Source: Larimichthys crocea
Lineage: Eukaryota > Chordata > Actinopteri > Sciaenidae
Reading direction: 5' to 3'
DNA length: 64,000 nucleotides
Assembly: GCF_000972845.2 (NCBI RefSeq)
Contig: NC_040028.1
Coordinates: forward strand, 12,036,038 to 12,100,037
A program made the translations under genes and the position numbers. Below, in pieces: positions 11,167 through 22,917 of this stretch (positions within the stretch are counted from its first letter, which is position 1; the number at the start of each line of letters is the position of its first letter). The notes beneath the pieces are model-generated. The model saw only the letters and a program-made list of their open reading frames with translations. It was not told the origin of the DNA and made no database searches.

Positions 11167-11951
11167 ACACCAGCCATTACATTATGACTGCTGATGAGCA
11201 AGTGAACATTTTGTCCTCAAAGTTGACTTGCTATGAGTAGCTTTGACAGAGCACCTCCAGACCTGCAGCATTTGTGGGGTGTTCCTGGTCTGCAGTGGTC
11301 AGTACCTATCAAAAGTGTTTCAAGGAAGGAAAAGGACCAGCGACATGGTCTTGGGCAGTCAAGGCTCATTGATGCACGTGGGGAGGGAAGGCTGGCTCGT
11401 GGTCGATCCAACAAATGAGCTACTGTAACTCAAATCTCTTAAAAGTTCCTGCTGGTTCTGATAGAAAGTTGTCAGAAAACACAGTGCATCACAGTTTGTT
11501 GAGTATGGGGAAGACCAGTCAGAGTGCCCATGCTGACCCCTGTCCACTGTCCACAGGCAGTGTGATGCTTTGGGCAATGTCCTGCTACCTGTACCACCTA
11601 CCTAAGTATTGTTGCAGACCATGTACAGTACACCATTTCATGGAAACAGCATTATATGATGGCAGTAGCCTCTTCCGAGTTCAAGGTGTTGACTCGGGCT
11701 CCAAATTCCCCAGATCTCAATCCAATCGAGCATCTTTGGGATGTGCTAGACAAACAAGTCCAATCCATGGAGTCCCCACCTCACAGCTAACAGGACTTCA
11801 AGGGTCTGCTGTCTTTGTGCCACATACCACAGCACACCTTCAGAGGCCTAAAGGAGTCCATGCCTTGTTGGGTCAGGGCTGTTTTGCTGGCAAAAGGGGA
11901 TCTACACAATATTTGGCAGGTGGTCATAATGTTATGGCTGATCAGTGTATA
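11167..11951 (+). mobile_element. Tc1-like transposon, internally deleted
   Basis: Both ends are recognisable: the left end has 'cattacattatgac' (about 11174-11188) and the right end 'ggtcataatgttatggctga' (11922-11941), which is the inverted counterpart. The interior has Tc1 transposase pieces: the helix-turn-helix region 'ggtctgcagtggtcagtacc' (about 11288), a central segment ('tgatgctttgggcaatgtcc', about 11562), and the third catalytic region APNSPDLNPIEHLWDVLDKQ (about 11697-11758). The segment with the second catalytic Asp is missing, and frameshifts separate the rest. It is non-functional. Confidence 0.85.
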
Positions 11952-12470
11952 GCTGCAGTTAGCTAATGTTAGCTTAGTTTGTTAGCCAGGCTACCAGACT
12001 GTAAGTTTAGAGCACTGGGGGAGTGTTAGTCTTTATACCACAGGTGTTTTGGACCACCGGGAAGGGGAGGACCAGCAGACACGGGTGAATACTGACAGAG
12101 TGGAGCCAATATCGTACCACAACCGGAGCTGGGCAAGTGGGCTCGGCCTCTATGAACATAAAGAGAGAGGAGAAGACACTGAAGAGGACGTTGATGGAGG
12201 AAGCTAAAAAGAGAAAACAAGAGAGTGATTGATAAAAAAGTAAATCTAGGACTGAACAACACACAAAAGACCCTTTTCTAGAGAGAAACCAGTGTAAGAT
12301 CAGATGTAAAACCATACTGAGCTCTGGCACTTAAAACCACAAATGTAGACTATCTCATTGTGGATATCAAAACTTCAAATAAAATACTGGAAGGTGTCAA
12401 ACATGATATTGTAATAATAGTGTCTTAATTACTTTGAAGAATTGCAGACAAATGGCAAATTAAAGGACAG
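11952..12470. other. No gene recognised; possible transposon-derived stretch
   Basis: A lysine- and glutamate-rich plus-strand stretch (LKRTLMEEAKKRKQE at about 12178-12222) resembles basic N-terminal parts of fish transposase-derived proteins, but it is too short to classify. The remainder is AT-rich. Confidence 0.25.
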
Positions 12471-12605
12471 CCCATCATTAAGTGTCTTAGCTAGGCGCTG
12501 GGGCACCATGTGCTGCCAAAACAGCTTCACTTCTGGCAGTATTCCACATAGTGAAGGATAGCTCATCAGACCAGATCACTTTTTCCACATCTTTATAGAC
12601 CAGCA
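12471..12605 (-). mobile_element. Short Tc1-like transposase fragment
   Basis: Read right to left, 12560-12600 encodes WKKVIWSDE, the segment that carries the second catalytic Asp of Tc1 transposases. The adjoining minus-strand stretch encodes KLFWQHMVPQR-like residues. No element ends are visible. Confidence 0.5.
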
Positions 12606-12625
12606 CTGATGATATTTGTAGCTCT

Positions 12626-12628
<3 letters not shown>

Positions 12629-12662
<34 letters not shown>
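12629..12662. repeat. (CT)n microsatellite
   Basis: Seventeen uninterrupted CT units. Confidence 0.95.
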
Positions 12663-12668
<6 letters not shown>

Positions 12669-13156
12669 AAGTATAAGATGAAATAAAGAAAGAACATCAG
12701 TGCACTTAAAATACCTCCCCATCTTTGCTCCACATGGCCTAGATGTCAGATGAATAAGATTAAAGTCCCAAAGTGACAAATCGTGCATTTCTAGGTTACC
12801 TGACTATTTGCTGTGATGATGTACACAAGGTCACAAGATGAGGTCAAAAGCACCGCTCCTTGCACAAAGTAAACTGACAATTCCTTGCACTCAGACTTTT
12901 TGCAAGTTTAATGGAATAAAATCTCTGTTTGTTGTACACACTCTTAATGGCAGCAGCTTGTAGTCATAGAGGACGTGTGGGGTCATTCATAATCTTGTAT
13001 GCTTTTATGAGAACTTGTTCAGTATGAAGCTGTACAAGGAACCTTTGTGTTCCATCAATCATTTTAGAGCTGACATTAACAACATCTTGTAGTCGGTTCT
13101 TTTTTTTTCTTTTTTTTTTGTCCTGCTGAAAAAGAATGTGAGGCAGCAAATGATTA
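12663..13156. other. No gene recognised
   Basis: Ordinary intergenic-type DNA; it contains a poly-T run near 13098-13120. Confidence 0.4.
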
Positions 13157-13964
13157 TTAAAGGGGACCTATTATGCTCAGCTCTATATTTTTTTTCTGAG
13201 ACTCCACTAGAGTGGTTTTGTATGATTCACAGTTCAAAAACATCCTTATTTGTCTCACCCCCAAATTCCACCAGGCGCAGATGTGCTGTGTTTCGTGTGT
13301 AGTAAATGTTCTAGATGGCCTAAACGTTTCTTTTTGAAAAGCTCCTGGTGGAGTTTGAAGTAACACAGAGGATGGAACAAAACAGCACCACAACCACGAC
13401 GTGCCCAGTGGAGTTTTGGGGTTAAACTGGCCCTAAATTCATCATCTGGCTTTAACCTGCCCCCCCGACAACAGCCCACTTTCTTCTGCTTAGAAGGCCC
13501 AAAGGGCAGCGCCTGGTGTTTATAATTCATTTCACCATCAGAACACTAATGAGACAATTTGGTTGGAAAAACAAAAGGAGTGGAGTGTTTCTGGGGACCA
13601 ATCCTCACTGATTACTTTACAAAAACTTTTAATTGGAGAAACTATTTTATGGTCTTCCCTCTGGTGTCTCTAAATAGAGTATAGACAATGATATCAATAA
13701 TCAATAAACTGGAGGACATCAGAAAAAAACAAAAACAAACAAAACCTTCTGCAAAAATGAATTCTGTGAGAGTTGAGTGCCCAGTGTGGCTGAATTGGTT
13801 GATTGAGCACTTGCACTATGCAGCAGTCGGGTTTTTTTTTTTTTTTTTACTCAGTTTAAGTTTAAGCTCGAGTTTACCTCATTATTTGACTTACTTACTT
13901 ACTTTGGCCTTGTTTAATATGAACATTCAACTTGGTAACAATATATGTAAGAGGTCCCCTTTAA
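13157..13964. mobile_element. Non-autonomous DNA element with 13-bp terminal inverted repeats
   Basis: The left end is 'ttaaaggggaccta' (13157-13170) and the right end 'aggtcccctttaa' (13952-13964), exact inverted copies over 13 bp, 808 bp apart. The 'aaaggggacctattatgc' end is widespread in teleost genomes. The element has no transposase frame. TTAA at both tips could be part of the ends or a shared target site. A short relative lies at 46256-46508. Confidence 0.8.
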
Positions 13965-14398
13965 AATACTATTAGTAAAAGAATACTTTAAAACAATGTC
14001 AATGTTCATTAATCAACTCAAAATAAAGTTTTGTTTATCTAGACAGTTTGTTTTGCAATGACCTGATCTGTATTTTCATTGAATCTCAATCTGTCATTAA
14101 ACACAGTTGGCAGGATTTATTTTGTTTTGGACACATTTAAATTCCAAAGATGTAAAAATTATCCAAAAATTATGTATTGCACCAATATATATTAATAATA
14201 TATACAATATGTATCGCTCCAAAAATTCTTGCATTATGGGTCCATGCCATTTATCTGAGAAGAGGCATAAACAATATCATCAAAAATAAAGTTTACAATA
14301 TTTTTATTTCTTTTTATTTATTTATTTATTTTTACTGTAAACAAGAAAACAATTATAATTTCTTATGTACAATGTTATGTATTTCCTAGTTCAATTCA
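13965..14398. other. No gene recognised; AT-rich
   Basis: AT-rich DNA with 'attt' runs at about 14300-14335; no features found. Confidence 0.4.
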
Positions 14399-14755
14399 TT
14401 GTTTCTCTCTTTATTTTGTGAGTCGTTGGGTGTGGCCTCTGCTCACCTACCTGACCTTACCTCACCACCTGTTCCTCAACCAATCAAGCTCTGCAGTATT
14501 AAAGACCGGTTCAGTCTCAAAGACTCTGCAAGTTTTGGACTGTGTTTGTCTTTGACTTTACTGTATACCAGGAATACCTCCCTGCCCAGCCCTGTTTCAT
14601 CTCCATTACTGTATTTTGGACTTCTGCCAACACCGGCCCAGCCCTGGATTCCTTTGTCTTCACCTGCCACTGTACATTCTCCTCTGATCAATACACTATT
14701 TAAACTTATTCTGGTCTCAGACTGTGTTTGCACTTTGGGTCTGTCTAATTTTCAA
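14399..14755 (+). mobile_element. Probable Gypsy-type LTR fragment
   Basis: Composition and order resemble fish Gypsy LTRs: CT-rich 'cacctgttcctcaaccaatc', a possible TATA-like 'gtattaaagacc', repeated 'tggac' words, 'atcaatacactatttaaa' near 14687, and a U5-like 'tgtgtttgcactttgggtct' (14722-14741). I cannot find matching second LTR or target duplications. Confidence 0.4.
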
Positions 14756-14765
14756 CCAAACAAAA

Positions 14766-14990
14766 CTCAATTCCAATTCAATTAAGTTTTTTTCATATAG
14801 CACCAAATAACAGAAGTTATCTCAGGAGCCTTTATACAGGTCTAGACTCTACTCTGATAATATTATTTACAACCCAACAATTCTCACTGTGGGCAAGCAC
14901 TTGGTGACAGTGGCAAAAAACAAAAAAACAAAAAAAAAAACTTCAATCAACTTTAGTTTATAGTGAAACCTTTTGAGAGACAGAAACTTT
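14766..14990. repeat. Dispersed repeat: 'ttcaatt...catatagcacc' family
   Basis: Contains 'cagaagttatctcaggagcc' (14813-14832), 'caggtctagact' and 'gggcaagcacttggtgacag', a very common teleost dispersed repeat, here decayed and with an A-rich stretch at 14917-14940. Confidence 0.55.
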
Positions 14991-15678
14991 GAGCATTCAG
15001 CTCATGATGGGGGGGCTAATATTCTAACTAATAAATGGAATGTTTGTCTGCAAACACATTGTTGACAGATATGCTAAAATAGATGAATACTCTATTACTC
15101 TATTATAAATAGAATTAGGCAGCAAAGCAGATACAAAAAGATCTCCCTCTTGTAGAGCCTGGCTTAGGATTGACATGCAATCACTGCCTTTGTATGCGCC
15201 TTTTTAAGGTTGAATGGAAGGATTTACAGAGAAGGCTCTGAGATCCTGCATCCTGGCATTGAATGTGACACTGAATCCCCGCCAGCATAACTGTACTTTG
15301 CATCTGAAGACGTCAGGATTCAAATAAAAATAGATGCCCAAACTACAGAGGTAGACTGGTAAAGGACTGAGGTGGAGAGTTGTGCAGAAGGAAGAGTAGG
15401 ACCACCAAGCTGAATTCTAAGCTTTAATTGTGTGTTCAACTAAACCAAGTCTCTTATAATTGGAGGTAGAGTGCGAAAGATCCTCTATGGGCTGATCATG
15501 CATTGAATGGAGGGCATGACATGCTGGAGGCCTTGGAGCACAAAGTTTTTAACTCTGGAAATGTAAAGTGAGAAGATGATATCGCTAAGCGGTTAAAAAG
15601 GACAGGATCTGAAATAAAGCCTTGCAGGATTCCCCAGGTTCCATCTTTTTTTTTTTCCTCAGAAGAGCTTTAGCTTTC
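14991..15678. other. No gene recognised
   Basis: Unclassified. It may be the continuation of the preceding repeat, since 'ccttgcaggattccccagg' (15631-15649) resembles text found in related fish repeats. No coding signal. Confidence 0.3.
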
Positions 15679-15822
15679 GGGACAGTGTTTAGCTCAGTTG
15701 GTAGAGCAGCCGCCCCATGTGCAAAGGCTCAGTCCTTGCTGCAGAAGCCCAGGGTTGGAATCTGACCTGTGGCTCTTTGCCACATGTCATTCCCCATCTC
15801 TCTCCCTCTTCAGCTCAAATAG
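15679..15822 (+). mobile_element. tRNA-derived SINE
   Basis: The A-box is 'tagctcagttggtagagc' (15690-15707) and the degenerate B-box 'gggttggaatctgac' (about 15752-15766). They are followed by the non-tRNA body 'cacatgtcattccccatc' common to a widespread fish SINE. The spacing and extra body show a SINE rather than a working tRNA gene. Confidence 0.8.
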
Positions 15823-16075
15823 TCTGCCTGAACTAGCTTGCAGGATACATAAATTTGACTAATAATAATAAAAATGATTATTATTAATAATATTGGCAGT
15901 AAGCGTCAAACGAAACCATAGCAGTAGGTGAAACTACAATCAGTGAAACATGTACATCTGTTGTGTTGAAGACCTATGTAAGGCTGCATTATATTAAAGT
16001 ACACAAAGTATTTTTGTATACGTACTTGGTTGTTGTAAATGTTCATGCAGAGTTGAAAATAAATAAATAGCTCTC

Positions 16076-16725
16076 TGTTACGGCCGCTGTATGAAAATAC
16101 AGGTGTGCGGTTGCCGATTGGCCCCAACTGGAGGAGGCGGGGTCAACATCGACACACGTCCGTGAGTCGTGCCGGGCCGGGATTGGCGCGGCATCCTTCC
16201 CGTGCCGGCAATCAGAGGGCCCAATAATGCAGCATCACAGCCATTTAAACCTGAGCCATCAGAGAATCCAGGCAGCTTGTTTTGTATAGTGTTCCGTGAG
16301 CTCGCCTCGTTTGTTCGTATTTGAACCGTGTGTGGGAATTGAGGAGGTTTGTTTGGTGATTAACTACTGGGACTGGGCAGGGTTTAGTTTAGTTCATCGT
16401 ACTGATCACACGTAGACTATTTCTGTTAGACTCATTAGTTCAGGGGTGCTGTTTTAGTGTGTGTTTTGTTATTAAGTATTAGATCTAGCTAGTGAGGTTT
16501 TTCTTTCTTGTTTTCGTTCAACTTATAGTATAGGCTCTGTTTAGAGTTCTCTTTTTGTTATATTTGGTTGTTCTTTTAAACAGCACTTGCTCGCCCGTTG
16601 TTCCCTTTTGCCTCACCTCCTTTTGTTAAAACAATTTGAACTTTCATTTAATAAAACTCCTTTGTTTATTAACCTTAACATCTGTTTTTATGTTACTACT
16701 TCATACCCTTTTACTGGTCGTAACA
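16076..16725 (+). mobile_element. Solo LTR with 5-bp target-site duplication
   Basis: A 650-bp unit begins TGTTACG and ends CGTAACA (7-bp inverted termini) and is flanked on both sides by CTCTC (16071-16075 and 16726-16730). It contains a CpG-rich 5' part, 'tttaaacc' near 16244 as a possible TATA, and AATAAA at 16650-16655. This is the classic product of recombination between two LTRs, leaving one. A 5-bp duplication fits Gypsy, Bel/Pao or Copia elements. Retained CpGs suggest a fairly recent insertion. No internal genes remain. Confidence 0.88.
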
Positions 16726-16730
16726 CTCTC

Positions 16731-17149
16731 TCCCAGGTATATATGTAAACAGAAGGGGGTCAAGGACTGGTCCACTTACATCCACACTTTTTGATTTAAT
16801 AATATAGGCTGCAAGTCATTGAGAATTCTAGGTCTATTAATCTTCAGAATTTGGTATGATGTTAAAATTCTCCAGAGATTAGGGACCCCAGATTCGAGGA
16901 GAGCTGGAATTGTCTTTAAAATTCATCACGCTTTTCATTGGCACAGTATCTTTATGTCCTATCACATATTCCATCTGACCCTTATTTTTTTTTCTTTCTT
17001 ATCCCTTTCAAATGTTTTCAAATAGACTGGGAACTCTGGGTGCAGTGGCTGCCTAGATGAGTGTCAAAATGATGGAGGACTTTATTTAGTTTCATTCCTG
17101 ATATTTTCTATATGGAATATCATCCTCCTCCATCTTCTTATTGAGGCTT
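16731..17149. other. No gene recognised
   Basis: No repeat ends or coding signal recognised between the solo LTR and the Gypsy remnant. Confidence 0.4.
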
Positions 17150-17690
17150 AAGGAGGCAGGTGAAGGGAACCACCCTCTTTTAAGGACGAGTGTTCTTCAG
17201 AAGACACTAGAGCCAAGAAGGGCGAGGTTTTCTGGGGTGCCTTTCTGGAGGTCAGAGTGGACCTTGCTGTTGATCTGGATGTTGGCAACAGAAGTCCTTG
17301 ATGAGAGGGGGGTCATGGATGTACTGAACATGAACCCATGACCTTTCTTCTGGGCCATATCTCTTCAAGTCGAAGAGGTACTGCAGGCGTCTTCCTCAGT
17401 GATGGGACCACAGCAAGCAAGGGACTGAGTAGGTGGGACCCCCACCGATGCAGCATGGCATTAAGGAACTTTCCAGGATTAGTTTCACTTTAAAGATGTG
17501 AAATGTGGGCTTAATCTTTTCGAGAGACCGTGTGATTAAGGCTCACTCGGTCTCTCCGTTGATCATTCTTGATTTCAAAGGGAGGATGAACCTCATTGCC
17601 AGTTTTTGGGATTTTACCAAAAGAGGAATGTCTTGGATGGGCAGCCATGCTTTTTGGCTGACCTCGTAAGTGGGGGCTGGGTAATCTTTA
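17150..17690 (-). mobile_element. Ty3/Gypsy remnant: integrase C-terminus and chromodomain
   Basis: Read right to left, this encodes AWLPIQDIPLLVKSQKLAMR (about 17660-17600), the GPY/F-like segment after the integrase core, followed by decayed linker, then [20 protein letters not shown] (about 17370-17310), a chromodomain-like module, and FCCQHPDQQ. The same domains occur intact in the plus-strand element at 26506-28320. At least three frame changes make it a fossil. Chromodomain-bearing integrases mark the chromovirus branch of Gypsy. Confidence 0.75.
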
Positions 17691-17764
17691 TTAAACCCTA
17701 AGGGAAAAATTGTGGTGCAGAAACTGTAAGAACATGAACATAAATAAACAAATGACACAAACAT

Positions 17765-18115
17765 ATAACAAATCAAAATAAATTTTATTTGTATAGCCCA
17801 AAGTCACAAAATTTGGCTCGGAGGGCTTTACAATCTGTACAGGGAGTGACACCCTCTGTCCTTAGACCCTCGGTTTGAGTGAGAAAACACTTGCCCGCAA
17901 TAAAATGCCTGATAAAATGATTACAGTAGCAGTGGAACCTGTGATAGAGATAGAAAGACAGATGCACAGCAGCAGCAAATCATAAACTAACTATAAACTG
18001 TAAAGGAGATATGGTAGCAATAATGACAGTAATAATATATGTAGTGGACATCATGCAGGACCACAGCAGCAGCCACGATCCATGAGAACCTGCTGGCTGA
18101 GAGTTTTCAGTAACA
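17765..18115. repeat. Dispersed repeat: 'ttttatttgtatagcccaaag' family
   Basis: Contains 'gtatagcccaaagtcac' and 'acaatctgtacagggagtga' (about 17831-17850), followed by 'caccctctgtccttagaccc', a common teleost dispersed repeat. An inverted partial copy is at 45885-46045. Confidence 0.65.
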
Positions 18116-19339
18116 AACGACCAATAAATCAGCAATTAATACATGTTACATAACAAGTGGTTCCAGGAAAGAGTGGTGGCTGGAGATTTATGAGTGTTGT
18201 GGTGTTTTCTACTCGCAAGAGCTGACTGGAACAAGAGGAGGGATTTTGCAAGACCATGCACCACAAGGCTGTCTCCATCTCTTGGTTCTTGTGTGTAGAT
18301 TTAATTTGATATTAGTTGAAAACAAGGGGGTTTGCTTACCTAAGCTGTCCTAAATCATGTTGGATGGCGCTCACGGTCATGTACTACGCATTCTGAGAGG
18401 CAGACAATCAGTCTGTCTCTTCGATTTATCTTGACCTTGGATTCTAAAACAATGCGGAACTGGGAGGCTTGAGTATGTCCTTATCAGCACAGCTGCACCG
18501 TGTAGACAGCCAAGGAGACAGAGAGCAGACAGAGTTTAACTTATTGTCTTGGAGGAGGCACAGGCAGTGACCTGGGCATCCTTTAGGTTTGCCAAAGACC
18601 TCGGAGTGACGTGCAGTACACTATACCATTTCAACTGTACTGTTATGCGGGTGAGTTCCTTCACACCCTCAAATCCTCAATGAAACATGCATTAGACTTG
18701 AACGGCATCGCCTGGATTATGCTGCTCTTGTATATATTCCCTAACATACTGTATATTTTTAACATCATTGATCTACTGAATACTACCAAGGTCCTGGCTG
18801 GTTTGTCTTTCTAACTAAACTACAGTCAATACACCACACTGAGATTGATATTTCAGAGATAAATGACTAAAATTTGTAAATACATGATCAATAAAAGTTG
18901 TGCTTTGGGCCCTTTAGGCACACTCTTGTCAATTTATCCACCATTTGCACCCTTTATACACACACCACATCCCTGAACACCCATTGGCTGCATCATTAAA
19001 TGTATCATCTAATTGATTTTCAGATATTGCTAACAAGTGAATACCACATCATCATATTTATTTTATCTCAGTCACCTTATTGCTTATGTTGAAGATAATT
19101 ATGAGGGCTCTTCTTTTGGCAACTTGGGTGAAACACAATGTTAGTGTAAAGTGTATCTTTTACTTTGGGAGACACAATAACACAGCTTGATGTATGCTTT
19201 AATGGTCGCGACTTATATATTTTTGTTTTTGTTTATTCATGCCATCACAAATGTGTTTGGGAAACGGTGACCGAATGGTACATCGTTTTTCTTGAACATA
19301 TCGGTGTCAAACACAGATATTACCAATGGTACTAATTAA
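18116..19339. other. No gene recognised
   Basis: No repeat or exon recognised. Confidence 0.4.
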
Positions 19340-19465
19340 GGTTATGTTCCATTTAGTGCAGCAGAGACTTTCCAGTGAGCCCAACATGCACCACAGCAGC
19401 ACCCCGACTCTGTCTGACCTGAATGGAATGGAACCTCACTTAGTATTATTGTCATAAACAGGGCC
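19340..19465. repeat. Partial copy of the 'cagcagccatttt' palindromic element family
   Basis: Shares 'gacctgaatggaatggaacctc' -like text and 'ttagtattattg' with copies at 23385-23560 and 34480-34545. Decayed; the ends are not visible. Confidence 0.35.
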
Positions 19466-20029
19466 AGGGCTGCACATAGGCCCATTCAAAGTCCAAAAGA
19501 CAGACAAAGTTCGGGAAACCAAAATAAAAATCCAAATGACACGAGGAAACGGCCAGAACAGAACACTAACACAAGAAGCAAGTTGAACTGACATAGAAAC
19601 AATAAAACACACAGACTAAATACACAAGTCATACAAGGAAAAACAAACCAAGAAACCCCCAAATCTGCTTAATCAGGCACAATCCGTGCTCCCACCACCA
19701 AGTGTCAGTGTCAAGTTTTACAAGTTTGATGAGAGGATGAGGCAGAAATATCTTTCTGGTCCCAAAGAGAAATGAGTGAATTGATGGAACAGTAATCAGG
19801 TTACCTTTCTCTCACTACTCTCTTCTACAAGTTTAATGACAGATAATAACAGTAACATTAAGGTGTGCTATCATTAGCTCAGAGTACATCTCTCTCCAGT
19901 CTCTAGCCTAATGTTAGCTGGGCAGTGCATCCTTTGTCTGTGTCTCGCTTGCCAGCTACAGCCAATTTGTGCCTGACAAAGAGAGAGTGAAACATAAGTT
20001 ATTACATTTTTATAGGTGTTCATACCAAG
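19466..20029. other. No gene recognised
   Basis: An A-rich stretch at 19490-19660 with many 'aacaca' and 'aacaaa' words could be a minus-strand LTR fragment, but I cannot support it. Confidence 0.35.
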
Positions 20030-20430
20030 TGGCTGTGAAGTGAAGCCCATACGGACTCAAACGCTGGCTACACAATGAGTCAGTCTCCATATGTCCCCAT
20101 GTTCACAGCAGAAATAAACATGTTTACAGCCTGGTACAAAAAACTGTTTTGGTCTCTGTAGCTAATTTTCCCGTTCATGACAACTGTACTGAGGGTGAAT
20201 TTATATACAACTCACCTGTTCAAATGATATTAGGCATATTATGCAGAATCTGGCCACTTTAATTGACTGGTGGGTGTTTTTACAGGCAGCTTGTTTGAAT
20301 AGGCAGGCTTCATATTCAGCCTGCCTCAGCTCCACATCTATGCCCATTTTTAGATTAGCTGAGAAGCGGCAGATGGTGACGGCCAGAGTTTGTGAGTTTC
20401 ACAACGGCTCTTCAGAAACCTGTGGGTGAT
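20030..20430 (+). repeat. Four-copy dispersed repeat, copy 1
   Basis: Shares long stretches with 40330-40555, 60832-61150 and, inverted, 62882-63395. Shared words include 'agcagaaataaacatgttta', 'cgttcatgacaactgtact' and 'cttcagaaacctgtgggtga'. No protein coding; probably a non-autonomous DNA element. Confidence 0.75.
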
Positions 20431-21472
20431 AGATCTGTTGGTAATGCCTCAGAGCTCCAGCAGGGGGATCATGCTTCTCTTCCTCACTCAATACAGATGA
20501 GTGAAGGCATGAGCTGCGTGTTGCTTCCTAATTCTTCTCCCGTTACTGTTCACCTTGTTCGAGGGCACGACATACATGCATGAACTGAAAATCATGATTC
20601 CCAGCAGCAGCCAGCTCCGTGGGGAGCATTCCAGACAATAAACGGGTGTGATGGCACAGGCAATGATTCACCAGGTTGAAACAACAATCTGGCGATGAGT
20701 GGTGAAAGAGCCGGGGTGGATTTACTGCAGATTGATGGCGTGATGAGAGACGGGAGAGCAGACTGAGACGGATGATGAGCTGATTGAGACCAGGTGTGTA
20801 GTTGCAGCTAGACTGAACACCGGAGGGGGGGGTGAAGGAGAGACAACCACGCCCACACCGACAGACAGACAACACATGGAGAGACAGACAGGAAGGCTGG
20901 AACACAGGGCGACACAAGAGCACTGTCACAGTTGTAACATGCCCATCTCTCAGTAAATTTTATTGAGGCAATAAACAGTATTCCATATTCACAAATGTGT
21001 ATTGTGAAGGTTGAGCCAATTATCAAGCATTTGAGCCAAAGCTGCACAGGAACATGTGCTGTGCTCTTACCTGAAGGTTTTATTGTCATCAGCTGTAGTT
21101 TTATGTGCTGCCATTAGTATCCAGATTGTCTTTGATGAGCATTTTAATGTTCAGGCCAGACAGTTTTATTTTATTTACAGTTTGTCAAATGATGTTGATC
21201 AGATTTTATGGTCTATGGGCACACACATGTGCCCATGGCAAAGCTGAAATCACAACCAAACTCAAGTTCATCACTGGTTGGAGCATGAGCATATACACTT
21301 ATACACATGTGTATATCTATAGGAGTATTTGTAGAACCTGCCAGACTGTTAACTTGCTCAGATGTGGTCATTTTCTGGTTCATGTGCTTCTAAATGTATA
21401 ACAACAATATGCTATATAGTTCATTTGTTTCCCTTTTGGCTGCTTTTACTAACGGCAGTTTGCACGAGTGTT
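20431..21472. other. No gene recognised
   Basis: No family recognised; short open frames here lack ATG starts or protein-like composition. Confidence 0.4.
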
Positions 21473-22015
21473 TTATTTTGAAAAAGGACTGCATTCTGGA
21501 TTGACTGGATTCTGGATGCTGTTTCTGTGTCTGACGTCCGACCATCTCGAGCGGCTCTGTGTAGATTTACGCAGGCTGCTCGCGGCGTCCATCAAAAATA
21601 GAACAGCCATGGAGCCGAGCTGGGGCTCGCTTCTAGGATGCTTCTGAACCGGACCGTGGCAACTCCAGCGGGGTTTGAAACATTGACTAGAGCGGCCGCG
21701 TATAGCTCGTGGGTGATCGTACCCGGAGCCCGAAGTTACATAGTATAAGAACAGCTGAACAAATGTACAGATTAACAAATATAAACTAGTATACAGAGGC
21801 ATATGCATATAGAAGTACTTACACAAGTTATGAATATATTTACAGGTTATGAATGGATGACCTCTTTCACTGCTTCCTCCCAGCAAACTGTCAGCTCGAT
21901 GATGTGAACAAGGTGGAGCGAGGTCGATCATAGCACAAGGTCTGGTCTGAGGTTGGCTTACGCAATCACAGCTGGGGAGGAGAGCCTCTGGCCCGAGTCT
22001 GCCAACAACTTCCAA
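21473..22015 (-). mobile_element. CpG-rich segment, possibly LTR-derived
   Basis: The minus strand has a 180-codon open stretch, but it passes through an AT-rich insert and has no domain logic. The CpG-rich parts (21520-21735, 21880-22000) and an AATAAA near the minus-strand end (opposite about 21476) look like the promoter and polyadenylation region of a retroelement LTR. No termini or target duplication were found, so this is tentative. Confidence 0.25.
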
Positions 22016-22917
22016 TCAAATGCCACACCCAGCTGCCCAAGTATCAGGCCATGACCTGACTCTCGCGATCCAGGACAAACGCAGTTGCCAGACACAGGGG
22101 TGAAGGGTGTTGATGCTCGTCCAACACTTTCACATCACTGCTGACAGGCACAGTAGGTCCCAGTTGAATACAAGAAAGAAGAGTAAAAAACATGCATTCT
22201 TTGAGACTGTGTGGAAGCCTCTAGGTTTCACAGTCTGTGCTGGAACTTAAAGAAGAATTGTGTGCAGCACATTGTGTAGAAAAGCTTGCATATATTTAAC
22301 TGATAGATTCTGGATTTAGCTCGATCCAGTTGCAAGACAAAGTCAAACCAGCTGGATACGAGCCAAAATGCAGGCACTGCTGGAAGAAAGTGTGCCGTCT
22401 TATGTCTGTGGGGACCCAACTCAACAATGAGTTCAAAAAGTCCATCTGAAATTGAATTACATTTTATTGTCTGCTACAGCATACATATCTGCTTTGTAAA
22501 TCACAGGTCCTGTGTTCTCCTCGGAGAAAAAACGAGGGACCAAAGAGAAGAAATCTAGTTTTCATATGACTGCACTGCCTCTGCATTTATACCATCCATG
22601 GAATACCTGATCTGCTGTACACAGATACAGCCAGTCAAATCTTTACATAACATGGTAACGTGAGCGTTCTTTTAGCATAGATAGATGTGTTATGCCAGTG
22701 GGCAGGAAAAAAGACTAGTAGCATTTTGTTTGCACTTGTGGAAATGTGGAAATGTTAATTAATTAATCAATATATATCCACGTGTAGAAATGACATTTTG
22801 ATTCATCAAAACTGATTCACAGAAAATAACAATTCAAGATGATAACTGAATTTACACATATTGAAAATAATTGGGACTGGCAGAAATGGAACACTGATGT
22901 CAACCTCTTTAGCTTTT
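22016..22917. other. No gene recognised
   Basis: No repeat or exon recognised. Confidence 0.4.

Noticed and set aside
12007..12330. A minus-strand frame with hydrophobic segments resembling a membrane protein
   Set aside because: The opposite strand looks more like a transposase-derived basic stretch; the hydrophobicity is the complement of Lys/Arg codons.
14399..14785. A 128-codon plus-strand frame rich in Ser, Leu and Pro
   Set aside because: It lies in CT-rich LTR-like DNA, which gives such compositions by chance.
15690..15766. Possible tRNA gene (A- and B-box)
   Set aside because: The cloverleaf is not intact and the unit continues into a known SINE-type body; the same applies to 23092-23268 and 36532-36717.
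21473..22015. A 180-codon open frame on the minus strand
   Set aside because: It runs through an AT-rich insert and CpG-rich non-coding-style DNA, has no domain pattern, and the composition looks like LTR rather than protein.
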